From contig CAJTVE010000051.1 of the NCBI GenBank assembly GCA_910579655.1, positions 1 to 22,805 on the forward strand: a stretch of DNA of 22,805 bases, given 5' to 3'. The translations under genes and the position numbers were made by a program. The notes below the pieces were generated by a model. That model made no database searches, was not told where the DNA came from, and worked only from the letters and a program-made list of their open reading frames with translations. Origin of the DNA: an uncultured Allobaculum sp. (GTDB lineage: Bacteria > Bacillota_I > Bacilli_A > Erysipelotrichales > Erysipelotrichaceae). Below are positions 7,599 through 16,035 of this stretch, one piece after another (the stretch's first letter is position 1; the number at the start of each line of letters is the position of its first letter).

Positions 7599-7987
7599 TC
7601 TGATTTCCTGAACAAGAGAGCAGGAAATGAGATCGAGGAAGCCAGAAGACGGCTTCTTCTTCGCTTCAGAAATAAAAATGTCAAAAAACCACCATATTAT
7701 CATACCATACCAACAGCTTTTGTTTGTTTAGGTATCTGATTTTAGCTGAAAAATCATGTTTTATCGCGTATTCTTCATGACTGAATTTCACGATTAAATA
7801 TGGAAAGCAATTTGATTTAACCTTTAAGCAATCTTTTGGATTTACAGAAATCCCAGGATTTGCTCCCGTCAGCATATTTCTGACTGCTGTTTTACCTTTC
7901 ATAGTTTCGGGCCAGATTCTAAGGAGAGAGGATCTGGTTTCAGACGAAAAGAAAATGTCTCATCATTGGATGAGGCGGGGAGATTAT
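7599..7987. other. Spacer with two hairpins before IIC
   Basis: ATTTCCTG (7603-7610) pairs with CAGGAAAT (7621-7628), and GAAGCC (7638-7643) pairs with GGCTTC (7651-7656), the latter followed by a weak TTCTTC run. These may partially terminate or process the operon mRNA. A 73-codon minus-strand frame at 7681-7902 has no Shine-Dalgarno site and no recognisable product. The middle of the spacer is AT-rich. Confidence 0.5.
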
Positions 7988-9340
7988 ATGCAAAAAGTAT
8001 TTGATTTCATGGAAAAGTATCTCATGGGGCCCATGGGAAAACTTTCCCAGAAACAGTTCGTCCGTGCCATCATGGCTGCTGGTATGGCGACGATCCCATT
8101 TACAATTGTCGGATCTGCACTGTTAATTCTGAACATTCTGCCTCAGGCCTTCCCATTTTTAGAAGGAATCTGGGCTGCTACATTTGATCGCTTCACAAAC
8201 CTGTATATGCTTGGTAACACATTTACGATGAGTTCCTTAGCTCTGTACTTCAACATCGTAATGGGTTATGAACTGACTGATATCAAAGCCAAAGAATATG
8301 ATTTAAACCTCAACCCAATGAACGGTGCGTTATTATCCATGATGGCATTCCTGATGACTTTAGTACAGTTATCCTTTACTGAAGGTGTATTCGTTTATCA
8401 GGAAGGCGAAAACATGATCAATGGTATCGCTTATGGCGGATTCGCTAACCGTTTAGGATCCTCTGGTATCTTTACTGGTATCCTGATGGCGACTCTGGCT
8501 GTTGTCATTTACAAATGGCTCGTTCAGAAGAATATCGTTATTAAGCTGCCAGACGTAGTTCCAGCTGGTGTATCCCGCTCCTTTACTGCTCTGGTTCCTT
8601 GCTTTGTGATTTGCTTTGCAGTTATCGTTCTGAATGGTCTGCTGATCCTGACTGGTTATGACCTGTTCTCCATCATTTCCGTACCATTCGGATTTATCGC
8701 TAACATCGCTGACACCTGGTATGGTGTACTGCTGATCAACCTGTTCATCCACGCTCTGTGGTCTGTAGGTATCCATGGTGCCAACATCATGTCCGCTTTC
8801 TATCAGACATTCACACTGGCTAACCTGGAAACAAACATGAATATCATGCAGGGTAACGCTACTGGTTCCTATGCTACATTCGCTGGTGAATTCCAGAATA
8901 TGTACGTTGTAATGGGTGGTTCCGGTGCTACATTAGGTATGTGTATCTGGATGTGCTTTGCTGCTAAATCTGAACAGCTGTCTGTTTTAGGTAAAGCTGC
9001 AATTGGTCCAGCTCTGTTCAACATCAACGAACCACTGGTATTTGGTGTACCAATTATCTATAACCCTAACCTGATTATTCCATTTATCTTAGCTCCATCG
9101 ATTTGCTCCGTAATTGCTTACTTTGCAATTCACTCCGGCATGTTCCCACCAATCGTTGCCAACGTACCTTGGCCAACACCGGCTCTGCTCGGTGGTTTCT
9201 TAGGTACTGCTAACATTATGGGTGCTGTCCTGGCTGCAATTAACGTTGTTGTCGCCTTCCTGATTTACCTGCCATTCTTAACGAACTACGATAAGACTCT
9301 GGTTAAACAGGAAAAAGAAATGGCAGAAGCGGGAGCTTAA
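7988..9340 (+). CDS. PTS lactose/cellobiose-family IIC permease (450 aa)
   Basis: Inner-membrane channel that binds and translocates the sugar for phosphorylation by IIB. Length and about ten hydrophobic segments fit the ChbC/LicC group. Two signature regions are present: LFIHALWSVGIHG with His255 and His263, and FNINEPLVFGVPIIYNP with Glu348, equivalent to the substrate-binding His and Glu of the Bacillus ChbC structure. The N-terminus MEKYLMGPMGKLSQKQFVRA (15-residue core visible at 8-27) is typical. The frame opens at 7955, but GGGGAG precedes the Met at 7988, which I use. Codon use looks like a highly expressed gene. It is the last gene of the operon before a terminator. Confidence 0.94.
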   Translation: MQKVFDFMEKYLMGPMGKLSQKQFVRAIMAAGMATIPFTIVGSALLILNILPQAFPFLEGIWAATFDRFTNLYMLGNTFTMSSLALYFNIVMGYELTDIKAKEYDLNLNPMNGALLSMMAFLMTLVQLSFTEGVFVYQEGENMINGIAYGGFANRLGSSGIFTGILMATLAVVIYKWLVQKNIVIKLPDVVPAGVSRSFTALVPCFVICFAVIVLNGLLILTGYDLFSIISVPFGFIANIADTWYGVLLINLFIHALWSVGIHGANIMSAFYQTFTLANLETNMNIMQGNATGSYATFAGEFQNMYVVMGGSGATLGMCIWMCFAAKSEQLSVLGKAAIGPALFNINEPLVFGVPIIYNPNLIIPFILAPSICSVIAYFAIHSGMFPPIVANVPWPTPALLGGFLGTANIMGAVLAAINVVVAFLIYLPFLTNYDKTLVKQEKEMAEAGA

Positions 9341-9417
9341 GCTTCAGAGATTTGAATATTATCCTGTCAGTCTGGAAGTCCCATTTCCACACTTCATTCC
9401 ATCTTCCTGGCTGACTG

Positions 9418-9453
9418 AAGCTGCGTCATTGAATATGGCGCAGCTTATTTTTT
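9418..9453 (+). terminator. Terminator of the PTS operon
   Basis: AAGCTGCG (9418-9425) pairs with CGCAGCTT (9439-9446), followed by ATTTTTT. It lies 78 bases after the IIC stop. Confidence 0.85.
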
Positions 9454-9746
9454 GGGGGAAAAATGCAACAGTCAGCTGCCATATAACAAGAAGAAACAGG
9501 CGAGAACCTCTGAGCGGGAAAGATGCACGATCTGTACGAAGCAGACCTGTCAGAATTTAATTTTTACAACGCAGTTGTTTCCAGCAGCAGCTGCCAACTT
9601 TTTAACCGAAATTTGTGCAACTATTCAGTTGCCATATACACCGGATGGTTCCATTGTCATAGCTTTCAGGATCGATGTGATTGCCGCATATCCGAATTGT
9701 TACTACAGTCTTCCTGTAGTACAATGTACATACAGAGGTGATTGAT
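9454..9746. other. Leader region of the toxin-antitoxin pair
   Basis: Two overlapping frames here (from 9452 and 9523) have low-complexity Ser/Cys translations and no ribosome site; I do not count them as genes. The right end holds the promoter at 9697-9725. Confidence 0.5.
9697..9725 (+). promoter_or_regulatory. Toxin-antitoxin promoter with internal operator
   Basis: TTGTTA (9697-9702) and TACAAT (9720-9725) are spaced by exactly 17 bases. The spacer is itself an inverted repeat, CTACAG-TCTTC-CTGTAG (9703-9719), so a bound antitoxin would block RNA polymerase. GTAC-AAT-GTAC at about 9719-9729 adds a second small palindrome. Autorepression by antitoxin is the norm for RelBE-type operons; here it is inferred. 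Confidence 0.7.
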
Positions 9747-9968
9747 ATGAGTTTTTCAATAAGAATGACACCGCAGGAAAAAAAGTTAGCCCAGAGTTAT
9801 GCAAATCTCCATTCGATTTCTTTGTCTGAGGCATTCAAACAGGCTTTGTTTGAAAAAATTGAAGATGAGTACGATTTGAAAATAGCGCAAGATGCCTACA
9901 ACGAATTTGTTGGATCCGGCAAAAAATCCCGCCCAATCGAAGAAGTATGGGCTGATTTGGATTTATGA
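9747..9968 (+). CDS. RelB-like antitoxin, DUF6290-type (73 aa)
   Basis: Predicted antitoxin. Residues 1-45 (MSFSIRMTPQEKKLAQSYA and following) form a ribbon-helix-helix-like DNA-binding domain with the SLSEAFKQAL helix pattern; the acidic C-terminal part ending in EEVWADLDL would wrap the toxin. AGAGGTG lies six bases before the ATG at 9747, so I prefer it to the GTG at 9738. The stop overlaps the toxin start by four bases (ATGA), typical of co-translated pairs. Confidence 0.85.
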   Translation: MSFSIRMTPQEKKLAQSYANLHSISLSEAFKQALFEKIEDEYDLKIAQDAYNEFVGSGKKSRPIEEVWADLDL

Positions 9969-10234
9969 GTTATTATCGAGTTGAAGCAACAGAGCGTTTT
10001 GAAAAAGATCTGAAAAAGCTTGACCGCTATACACAAAAATTGATTAAAGGATGGATTGTGAAAAATCTCTCTCATATCGAAGATCCAAGAAGTAAGGGGA
10101 AAGCTTTAAAGGCACATTTAAGCGGATTATGGAGATACCATGTAGGAGATTATCGACTTATTTGTAAAATTGAAGACTCAGAATTGGTGATTCTGGCGCT
10201 GTCAATTGGCCATAGACGAGAAGTCTATGAGTAA
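9965..10234 (+). CDS. RelE/ParE-superfamily toxin (89 aa)
   Basis: Small toxin expected to be a ribosome-dependent mRNA interferase if RelE-like. The sequence shows the family pattern: YRVEATERFEKDLKKLDRY at the start, then KALKAHLSGLWRYHVGDYRLICKI and ILALSIGHRREVYE at the end. Basic residues in the WRYHVGDYR and GHRREVY segments are the expected active-site ones. It overlaps the antitoxin gene by four bases and shares its promoter. Whether it targets mRNA or gyrase (ParE) cannot be told from sequence; the YRLI core and GHRREVY end favour RelE. Confidence 0.88.
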   Translation: MSYYRVEATERFEKDLKKLDRYTQKLIKGWIVKNLSHIEDPRSKGKALKAHLSGLWRYHVGDYRLICKIEDSELVILALSIGHRREVYE

Positions 10235-10376
10235 TTTCCCAATATCATTTAGCTAAATAACATTGAACCTTTTTGTCTAAATCCAAAGTGATTTTTATTA
10301 TCGAAAAAATGGTAAGACCAATAGATGCATTCCGAAAATCGAATGGTTAGAAGTTTCTTGGATGAAGCAGCTTCAT

Positions 10377-10409
10377 AGCAGAGTGTCAAAACAGGCTCTC
10401 TGCTTTTTT
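10377..10409 (+). terminator. Terminator after the toxin-antitoxin pair
   Basis: AGCAGAG (10377-10383) pairs with CTCTGCT (10398-10404), followed by a six-T run. It lies about 140 bases past the toxin stop. Confidence 0.75.
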
Positions 10410-10763
10410 GTTTTGAGGCAGGTCAATAGGCATAGCGTTTATGTATAACACGGGCGTTTTTATCATAATTTGCAGGGTTTGGATCAAACCACAGAAGAGA
10501 AAAAAGAAAGAAACAAAAGAGAGAATAATCAGAAATCTGTTATGAATGAAAATGACCTCATAACAAAGAGGTATAGTAGAGCACTTTATATACAGGATAT
10601 TTTGATGAAAATTGATTGTGGTCATCTGATAGCAGGGCTTGGAAACGAGTATTGTACACTAAAACAGGATAGAGAGATCAGCCCTGGAAAGAAATCTCTG
10701 TTCATGCTCCAAAACAACAGTTTGAATCACAGAAAAATGATAGAAACGATAGGAGGAATATAT
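10410..10763 (+). promoter_or_regulatory. Long leader of the DUF438 gene with palindrome
   Basis: GGTTTG-GAT-CAAACC (10476-10490) is a perfect inverted repeat just after an AT-rich -10-like TATCATAAT (10461-10469), so it may be an operator over the start point. No convincing -35 hexamer is present. The 98 in-frame codons from 10470 to the true start resemble no domain, so I treat them as untranslated leader of about 270 bases. Confidence 0.4.
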
Positions 10764-12062
10764 ATGAATCCTGTAAATCTTGATAGTGAAAATGCTCTGC
10801 GCCTGAAAGAATATCTCGAGCGCTTAGGCAAAGGGGAGCCGCTTGAAAGTGTCCAGAAAGATTTCCGTGAAGCGTTTGGTCAGGCTGCTGCTGAAGACAT
10901 CGTCAAAGCAGAACAGATTCTGATTCATTCCGGAACCTCGACCAGCGAAATTGAAAAGCTTTGTGACTTACATTCAGCTTTGTTCCATGATCAGCCAAAA
11001 CCAGTCTCAATTAAAGAAATGGTCGCAAACAAAGGCCCGATCCGGATGAAAACCGTCCAGAGTGGTGGGTGTGGCAGCCATGGTCATGATTATGATTCGA
11101 TGCCCTCAGCTCTGGCAGCCCAGGTGGTTGGACATCCCCTCAACATTATGACTTTAGAAAACAGAGAATTGGAGATGCGCGTGAATCATATCCAGACTCT
11201 GCTTGATCAGCAGGCACCCGCTTCTGATCTGGAAGCCAGTCTGGCCGATCTGATGAAACTGGGTGCCCATTATGCGAAAAAGGATGAACTGATTTTACCA
11301 TTGCTGAAATACTATGGTGTTGGCGGCCCGGCGGTTGTGATGTGGAATCTGGACGACGAGCTGCGCGATGCCAATAAGAAACTGCTCTCGCGATTGAAAA
11401 CCGATGATCTGGAGCCAGCCAAAATGATTCAGATTCGGGCAGAGATTCAGAGGATGATTGATCGGATGCGGGAGATGATCTTCAAAGAGGAAAAGATTCT
11501 ATATCCAATGGCAGAACGTTACTTTACCGAAGAGGAATGGCGTACGGCCTACTATGACATGCCCCGTTTTGGATTTGCGTGGTTAGAAGAAATTCCCATC
11601 TGGAATGAAGCGGGTCCAAAACCATCTGTAAAACCATCGATTGCCGATTTGAAAGATGCCAGTGAGGGAACAAAGATTGAACTGGGCGGTGGGCAGTTAA
11701 CCCTGGCCCAGCTGAATGCCATGCTCAATACTTTGCCTTTGGAGCTGACATTCATCGACGATCAGAATATCAGCCGCTATTTTTCCGAAGATTCGTTCCT
11801 GTTTCCAAGACCTACTTCCTCTTTAGGACACGAAGTTTTTGACTGCCATCCGCCAAAAGTTCTGCCGGTTGTCCGTCATGTCATTGAACAGCTTCGAAGC
11901 GGGGAAAAGAATATCATCAGCATCATGGCCAATAAGCAAGGCCGCAAAGCACTCGTCCGCTATATGGCGGTCCGAGATGAAAATGGTAAGTATCTGGGTG
12001 TTCTTGAAGCAGTGGAAGATGTTACCGATCTGATTGTTCCATCAACAGACAAGAATGCTTAG
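10764..12062 (+). CDS. DUF438, hemerythrin-like and PAS domain protein (432 aa)
   Basis: Cytoplasmic protein of the DUF438 group, often found beside flavodiiron or rubredoxin genes. An N-terminal helical DUF438 domain covers about 1-85. A hemerythrin-like segment covers about 115-265 and includes His124 in GHPLNIMTLENREL, His169 in AHYAKKDELILPLL, the VMWNLDDEL turn and FKEEKILYPMAERYF. A PAS_10-type domain covers about 322-425, with CHPPK at 361-365 and RYMAVRDENGKYLGVLE. GGCGSHGHDYDS (101-112) is a His/Cys-rich linker that could bind metal. The Met at 10764 is chosen because AGGAGG lies eight bases upstream. It could sense or handle O2, NO or redox signals for the next gene; the biochemical role of the family is unsettled. 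Confidence 0.88.
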   Translation: MNPVNLDSENALRLKEYLERLGKGEPLESVQKDFREAFGQAAAEDIVKAEQILIHSGTSTSEIEKLCDLHSALFHDQPKPVSIKEMVANKGPIRMKTVQSGGCGSHGHDYDSMPSALAAQVVGHPLNIMTLENRELEMRVNHIQTLLDQQAPASDLEASLADLMKLGAHYAKKDELILPLLKYYGVGGPAVVMWNLDDELRDANKKLLSRLKTDDLEPAKMIQIRAEIQRMIDRMREMIFKEEKILYPMAERYFTEEEWRTAYYDMPRFGFAWLEEIPIWNEAGPKPSVKPSIADLKDASEGTKIELGGGQLTLAQLNAMLNTLPLELTFIDDQNISRYFSEDSFLFPRPTSSLGHEVFDCHPPKVLPVVRHVIEQLRSGEKNIISIMANKQGRKALVRYMAVRDENGKYLGVLEAVEDVTDLIVPSTDKNA

Positions 12063-12063
12063 A

Positions 12064-12077
12064 AAACCGTACGGTTT
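12064..12077. promoter_or_regulatory. Perfect 14-bp palindrome between DUF438 and flavodiiron genes
   Basis: AAACCGTACGGTTT begins two bases after the DUF438 stop. A second hairpin, CCAGCG-GATAAT-CGCTGG, lies at about 12137-12154, ahead of the next gene. The first could be an operator or a short RNA stem; neither has a T-run. Confidence 0.45.
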
Positions 12078-12178
12078 AGAAAACTGTTCTGCTTGAAAAA
12101 GAAGTACAAAACATGAATCAATACCCAGCCAAAGATCCAGCGGATAATCGCTGGATGGGCTGATACAGGGAGAAAACC

Positions 12179-13615
12179 ATGGCAAAACATTTAAAAGGAA
12201 ATGTCGACTGGGTCGGCTATATCGATTGGGAACTTCAGAAGTTTCATGGCGATGACTACTCGATCATGAACGGCAGCAGCCAGAATGCTTATCTGATCAA
12301 GGAAGGAAAAAACGTCCTGATTGATACAGTCTGGTCCCCACATAAAGAAGAATTCATTGAGAACCTGAAAAAAGAAATTGATCTCAAGGATATTGACTAT
12401 ATTATCCTTAACCATAGTGAACCTGACCATTCAAGTTCACTGCCAGCATTAATGAAAGAAATCCCGGATACCCCGATCTACTGCACTGAAACCGCAAAGA
12501 AATTTGTGGAAGGCCAGTATGGCAAACAGGGATGGAACTTCCATACAGTTAAGACCGGGGATGAGCTCGACATTGGCAATGGCGAGAAATTACAGTTTGT
12601 GGAAATGAAAATGCTGCATTGGCCAGATTCTATGGCGACCTTCTTAACCGGGGACAATATCCTGTTTTCCAATGATGCGTTTGGCCAGCATTTTGCGGTA
12701 GAAGAACTGTTTAACGATAAGGCTAATCGCTGCCTGCTTAATAAGGAAGCGATGAAGTATTTTGCCAATATCCTCAATCCATTCGCACCCATCCTCAAAC
12801 GCAAACTGGTTGAAATTGGCAAGATGAACCTGCCCATTGAAATGATTGCCCCATCGCATGGGGCTGTCTGGAGAGAAAACCCGCTTCAGATTGTTGAAAA
12901 ATATGCCCGTTGGGCTGATGCCTATCAGGAAGATCAGATTACGATTGCTTATGACACGATGTGGAATGGAACCGAAAAACTGGCGCATGCAATTGCGGAT
13001 GCGGTCCATGAGTTGAGTCCAGATACTGTTGTGAAAGTTTTCAATATCGCCAAAGCGGATAAAAACGAAATCATGACTGAAGTATTCAAGTCTAAAGCCA
13101 TTGCGGTCGGCTCACCAACCGTAAGCAATTCCGTTTTATCCAGTGTGGCCGGCTGGCTTGAATTCTTGCGCCAGCTGAAGTTCAAAAATAAAAAAGGCGC
13201 TGCCTTTGGCTGCTATGGCTGGACCGGTGAATCCATAAAAGTCATTCAGGAAAAACTCAAAGAAGCAGGCTTTGATGTGGTCGATGCAAGCATCCGCTCT
13301 TATTTCAATCCAGAAGCTGATGATCTGGCTAAGGCAAAGAGTGTTGCTGCCGCTTTACTGGGCCTGGATCTCGATGAAATCGAAAAAGAAGCTAACCAGC
13401 CAGAAACTGACAAGGATTCAGTCGCACCAGCACCAGATTCAAAACCAGCTGACATGAGCCAATATGAATGTGGACCATGTGGATATATTTATGATCCAGC
13501 CGTTGGTGATCCAGATCATGGCATCAAATCCGGAACCTCTTTTGCTGATCTGCCGGATGACTGGACATGCCCAATCTGCGGCGCATCCAAAGACCAGTTT
13601 TCAAAAGTTGAGTAG
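12179..13615 (+). CDS. Flavodiiron protein with C-terminal rubredoxin, NorV-like (478 aa)
   Basis: Cytoplasmic enzyme that reduces NO to N2O, or O2 to water, using electrons passed through rubredoxin and FMN to a diiron site. The metallo-beta-lactamase-like domain (about 1-250) carries the full ligand set His79, Glu81, Asp83, His84 (HSEPDH), His147, Asp166 and His227, the same numbering as the E. coli flavorubredoxin. A flavodoxin-like domain spans about 255-400. After an acidic, Pro-rich linker (about 405-425) a rubredoxin domain (429-478) supplies Cys431, Cys434, Cys464 and Cys467. Length equals NorV (479 aa). CAGGGAG precedes the ATG. No separate NorW-like reductase is in the window. NO versus O2 preference cannot be read from the sequence. 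Confidence 0.95.
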   Translation: MAKHLKGNVDWVGYIDWELQKFHGDDYSIMNGSSQNAYLIKEGKNVLIDTVWSPHKEEFIENLKKEIDLKDIDYIILNHSEPDHSSSLPALMKEIPDTPIYCTETAKKFVEGQYGKQGWNFHTVKTGDELDIGNGEKLQFVEMKMLHWPDSMATFLTGDNILFSNDAFGQHFAVEELFNDKANRCLLNKEAMKYFANILNPFAPILKRKLVEIGKMNLPIEMIAPSHGAVWRENPLQIVEKYARWADAYQEDQITIAYDTMWNGTEKLAHAIADAVHELSPDTVVKVFNIAKADKNEIMTEVFKSKAIAVGSPTVSNSVLSSVAGWLEFLRQLKFKNKKGAAFGCYGWTGESIKVIQEKLKEAGFDVVDASIRSYFNPEADDLAKAKSVAAALLGLDLDEIEKEANQPETDKDSVAPAPDSKPADMSQYECGPCGYIYDPAVGDPDHGIKSGTSFADLPDDWTCPICGASKDQFSKVE

Positions 13616-13731
13616 CAATGCTTAAGTCAGAGAGATCTTGCCATCAATCCCTTGATTGTATAAAATCCTGCGTTTTAAAACGGACCTAAAGCTGTAAAAA
13701 GAAGTTGACATTTACAAAAATGAATAATTTT

Positions 13732-13774
13732 GCCCCCTGATTTCTGCCTTTGCAGAGATCAGGGAGCTTTTTTT
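13732..13774 (+). terminator. Terminator of the DUF438/flavodiiron unit
   Basis: CCCTGATTTCTGC (13735-13747) pairs with GCAGAGATCAGGG (13752-13764) including one G-T wobble, followed by AGC and seven T. Strong intrinsic terminator. Confidence 0.9.
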
Positions 13775-13988
13775 CTGGCGAATTGGCCGTGATGGATGAA
13801 ATTATGGTCTGAAAACAATCATTTACATTTTCTGTAAGTAAAACACTGAATTTTCATAACTCGTTTTGAAACAATCGGAATGTCAGAATAAATTCCGTGA
13901 ATATGGCAAAGTGTGTGATAGTCTTATGATCATTGAAAGGACTGAAGAGCTTTTTCGAATATGCTCGAAAGTTTAAAGGGAAATTTGA
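13775..13988 (+). promoter_or_regulatory. Upstream region of cstA
   Basis: AT-rich region with a small inverted repeat TTACA-TTTTC-TGTAA at about 13824-13838. No hexamer pair convinced me as promoter. AAAGGGA lies upstream of the cstA start. Confidence 0.3.
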
Positions 13989-15704
13989 ATGAATGGAATT
14001 TTGATGATGATCATCGCCATTGTCGTACTGGGTGGCGGCTATCTGGTTTATGGCCGCTGGCTGGCAAAGACATGGGGAATTGATCCGAAGGCTCCAACCC
14101 CTGCGTATACCCAGGAAGATGGAGTGGACTATGTACCGGCCGATACCAATGTGGTATTTGGCCACCAGTTTGCATCGATTGCCGGTGCAGGGCCGATTAA
14201 TGGACCAATCCAGGCAGCGATGTTTGGGTGGGTGCCTGTTCTTTTATGGATTCTGATTGGCGGGGTCTTCTTTGGCGCTGTTCAGGACTTTGCTTCGATG
14301 TATGCTTCGGTGAAATCGAAAGGCAAAGGAATCGGCACGATTATTGAAACGTATATTGGCAAGACGGGAAAGAAGTTATTTTTGTTGTTTTGCTGGCTGT
14401 TCTGTATTTTAGTGGTTGCCGCCTTTGCGGATGTTGTAGCCGGTACGTTTAACGGCTATGCTGCAGATGGAGCCACGATTGAAGCCAATGGCGCGGTTGC
14501 AACAACGTCCATGCTGTTTATTGTTGAGGCTGTGGCATTAGGTATGATTCTTCGCTATTGCAAGCTGAACAAATGGGTCAATACAGCCATCGCGATTGCC
14601 ATGTTAGTGGCTGCTGTAGCAATTGGGATGCAGTTTCCGATGTATTTAACGCAGACCACATGGCATTTGATTGTGTTTGCTTATGTCTTTATCGCCTGCG
14701 TTGTTCCAGTCTGGGCACTGCTTCAGCCGCGTGACTATCTGAACTCCTATCTGTTGATCTTCATGATTGTCGCTGCAATTGTTGGCGTCTTTGTTTCCAA
14801 TCCGGCAGTGAACTTATCGGCTTTCTCTGGCTTCAGTGTGAATGGCCAGATGTTGTTCCCGATTTTGTTTGTTACGATCGCCTGTGGTGCTGTTTCCGGT
14901 TTCCACAGCCTGGTTTCTTCTGGTACTGCCTCCAAGCAGATCAAAAACGAAAAAGATATGCTTCCGGTCAGCTATGGAGCCATGATTATGGAATCCATGC
15001 TTGCGGTCATTGCCCTGATCTGTGTGGCTTCTTTTGCGGATGGTGAAGCCGCCAATGCGGGATTGGTTACCCAGCCGCAGATCTTTGCGGGAGCCATCGC
15101 CAACTTCTTAGTGGCGGTGGGACTGCCCTGGAATCTGACTTTTACGCTGATTAACCTGGCGGTATCGGCATTCGCCCTGACTTCTCTGGACTCTGTAGCC
15201 CGCATTGGCCGGCTGTCTTTCCAGGAACTGTTTGAAACAGAGGATGCAAAAGAAAAATCGCCAGTTGTAAAGCTTTTGACCAATACGTATTTCTCTACAG
15301 GCCTGACTTTATTTCTGGCTTTCCTGCTGGCCCGCATTGGCTATGCCGAAATCTGGCCATTGTTTGGCAGTGCCAACCAGCTGTTATCGGTACTTGCTTT
15401 GGTTGCCTGTGCCGTCTTCCTGAAAAAGACGAAGAGAAAATCGAAAATGCTTTATCTGCCGATGTTTTTCATGATGGCTGTTACCTTTACCGCATTATCG
15501 ATGACGATTTATTCGCTGAGTTCACAGTTATTCACAACAGGTTTAAGCACCGGTATGTCGCTGCAGCTGCTCTTTGCGGTATTGCTTCTGGCTTTGGGCC
15601 TGGTTGTAGCCGTTCAGGGCGTTCAGGCATTGCGTGGAAAAGATATGGATTCCGGCGATTCTTTGATTGTTGAAGATGCCAAACTCAATCCGGAAGAAGC
15701 GTAG
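13989..15704 (+). CDS. cstA: CstA-family carbon starvation transporter (571 aa)
   Basis: Integral membrane carrier of the CstA family, members of which import peptides or pyruvate when carbon is short. FGHQFASIAGAGPINGPIQ (57-75) is the family signature, followed by a conserved GAVQDFASMYASVKSKGKGIG segment around 97-117 (given in part). About 15 hydrophobic segments follow one another; the central HSLVSSGTASKQIKNE stretch and the later SLDSVARIGR motif are also typical. At 571 aa it is the short Bacillota form, shorter than E. coli CstA (701 aa). Start is at 13989 behind AAAGGGA. It stands alone with its own terminator; no LytS/LytT-type two-component genes are beside it. Substrate cannot be assigned. 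Confidence 0.92.
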   Translation: MNGILMMIIAIVVLGGGYLVYGRWLAKTWGIDPKAPTPAYTQEDGVDYVPADTNVVFGHQFASIAGAGPINGPIQAAMFGWVPVLLWILIGGVFFGAVQDFASMYASVKSKGKGIGTIIETYIGKTGKKLFLLFCWLFCILVVAAFADVVAGTFNGYAADGATIEANGAVATTSMLFIVEAVALGMILRYCKLNKWVNTAIAIAMLVAAVAIGMQFPMYLTQTTWHLIVFAYVFIACVVPVWALLQPRDYLNSYLLIFMIVAAIVGVFVSNPAVNLSAFSGFSVNGQMLFPILFVTIACGAVSGFHSLVSSGTASKQIKNEKDMLPVSYGAMIMESMLAVIALICVASFADGEAANAGLVTQPQIFAGAIANFLVAVGLPWNLTFTLINLAVSAFALTSLDSVARIGRLSFQELFETEDAKEKSPVVKLLTNTYFSTGLTLFLAFLLARIGYAEIWPLFGSANQLLSVLALVACAVFLKKTKRKSKMLYLPMFFMMAVTFTALSMTIYSLSSQLFTTGLSTGMSLQLLFAVLLLALGLVVAVQGVQALRGKDMDSGDSLIVEDAKLNPEEA

Positions 15705-15977
15705 CCAGAAGAATCTGGACGCAATGGATCTGAGGTGAATCAAGCGGCTTGAATCTTTTTGGGGGCCTAGCCGCCCAAAAGTGATTTCAGGTCAAAATCC
15801 AGATTTTGGCATTATCTGAAACTTTTCAGGTTAAGCTTCGTAAAAACTATAAATAAATCCGATTTTATCAGAGCAGGCAAAATTACTCCGATAAAATCGG
15901 ATTTTTATTGATTCCTATTCAGAAGCAGCCATGCTTCTAATCACATCATCCAAAAAGTTGTGAACAAGCATTCCGGG
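15705..15977. other. Gene-free stretch after cstA
   Basis: Holds an imperfect hairpin CTTTTTGGG/CCCAAAAG (about 15756-15782) without a T-run, then the long cstA terminator. No gene seen. Confidence 0.6.
15855..15906. terminator. Long bidirectional terminator after cstA
   Basis: AAATCCGATTTTATC (15855-15869) pairs with GATAAAATCGGATTT (15890-15904), extended inward by GAG (15871-15873) with CTC (15886-15888) and flanked by T-runs outside. The stem is 18 pairs with one mismatch. Confidence 0.9.
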
Positions 15978-16033
15978 ATCTTGAGCGATGTTTGTTCTGA
16001 GGATTTTGTTTCACAATTTTGAAAAGCTTTCAT
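15978..16033 (+). repeat. Island repeat, copy C
   Basis: Begins ATCTTGAGCGATGTTTGTTC and ends near GAAAAGCTTTCAT. It matches the reverse complement of 18270-18325 at roughly 80% with one gap. It abuts the 5'-truncated transposase remnant at 16036. Together with the opposite-facing copy at 18270-18325 it brackets a 2.2 kb block. Confidence 0.75.
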
Positions 16034-16035
16034 AG

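Noticed and set aside
7681..7902. 73-codon minus-strand ORF
   Set aside because: No ribosome site, opposite to an operon, and no recognisable product; cannot be excluded entirely.
9452..9745. Two overlapping ORFs before the toxin-antitoxin pair
   Set aside because: Composition is irregular, no ribosome site, and they overlap the promoter.
10470..10763. 98-codon extension of the DUF438 frame
   Set aside because: A strong AGGAGG precedes the Met at 10764, and the extension has no family likeness.
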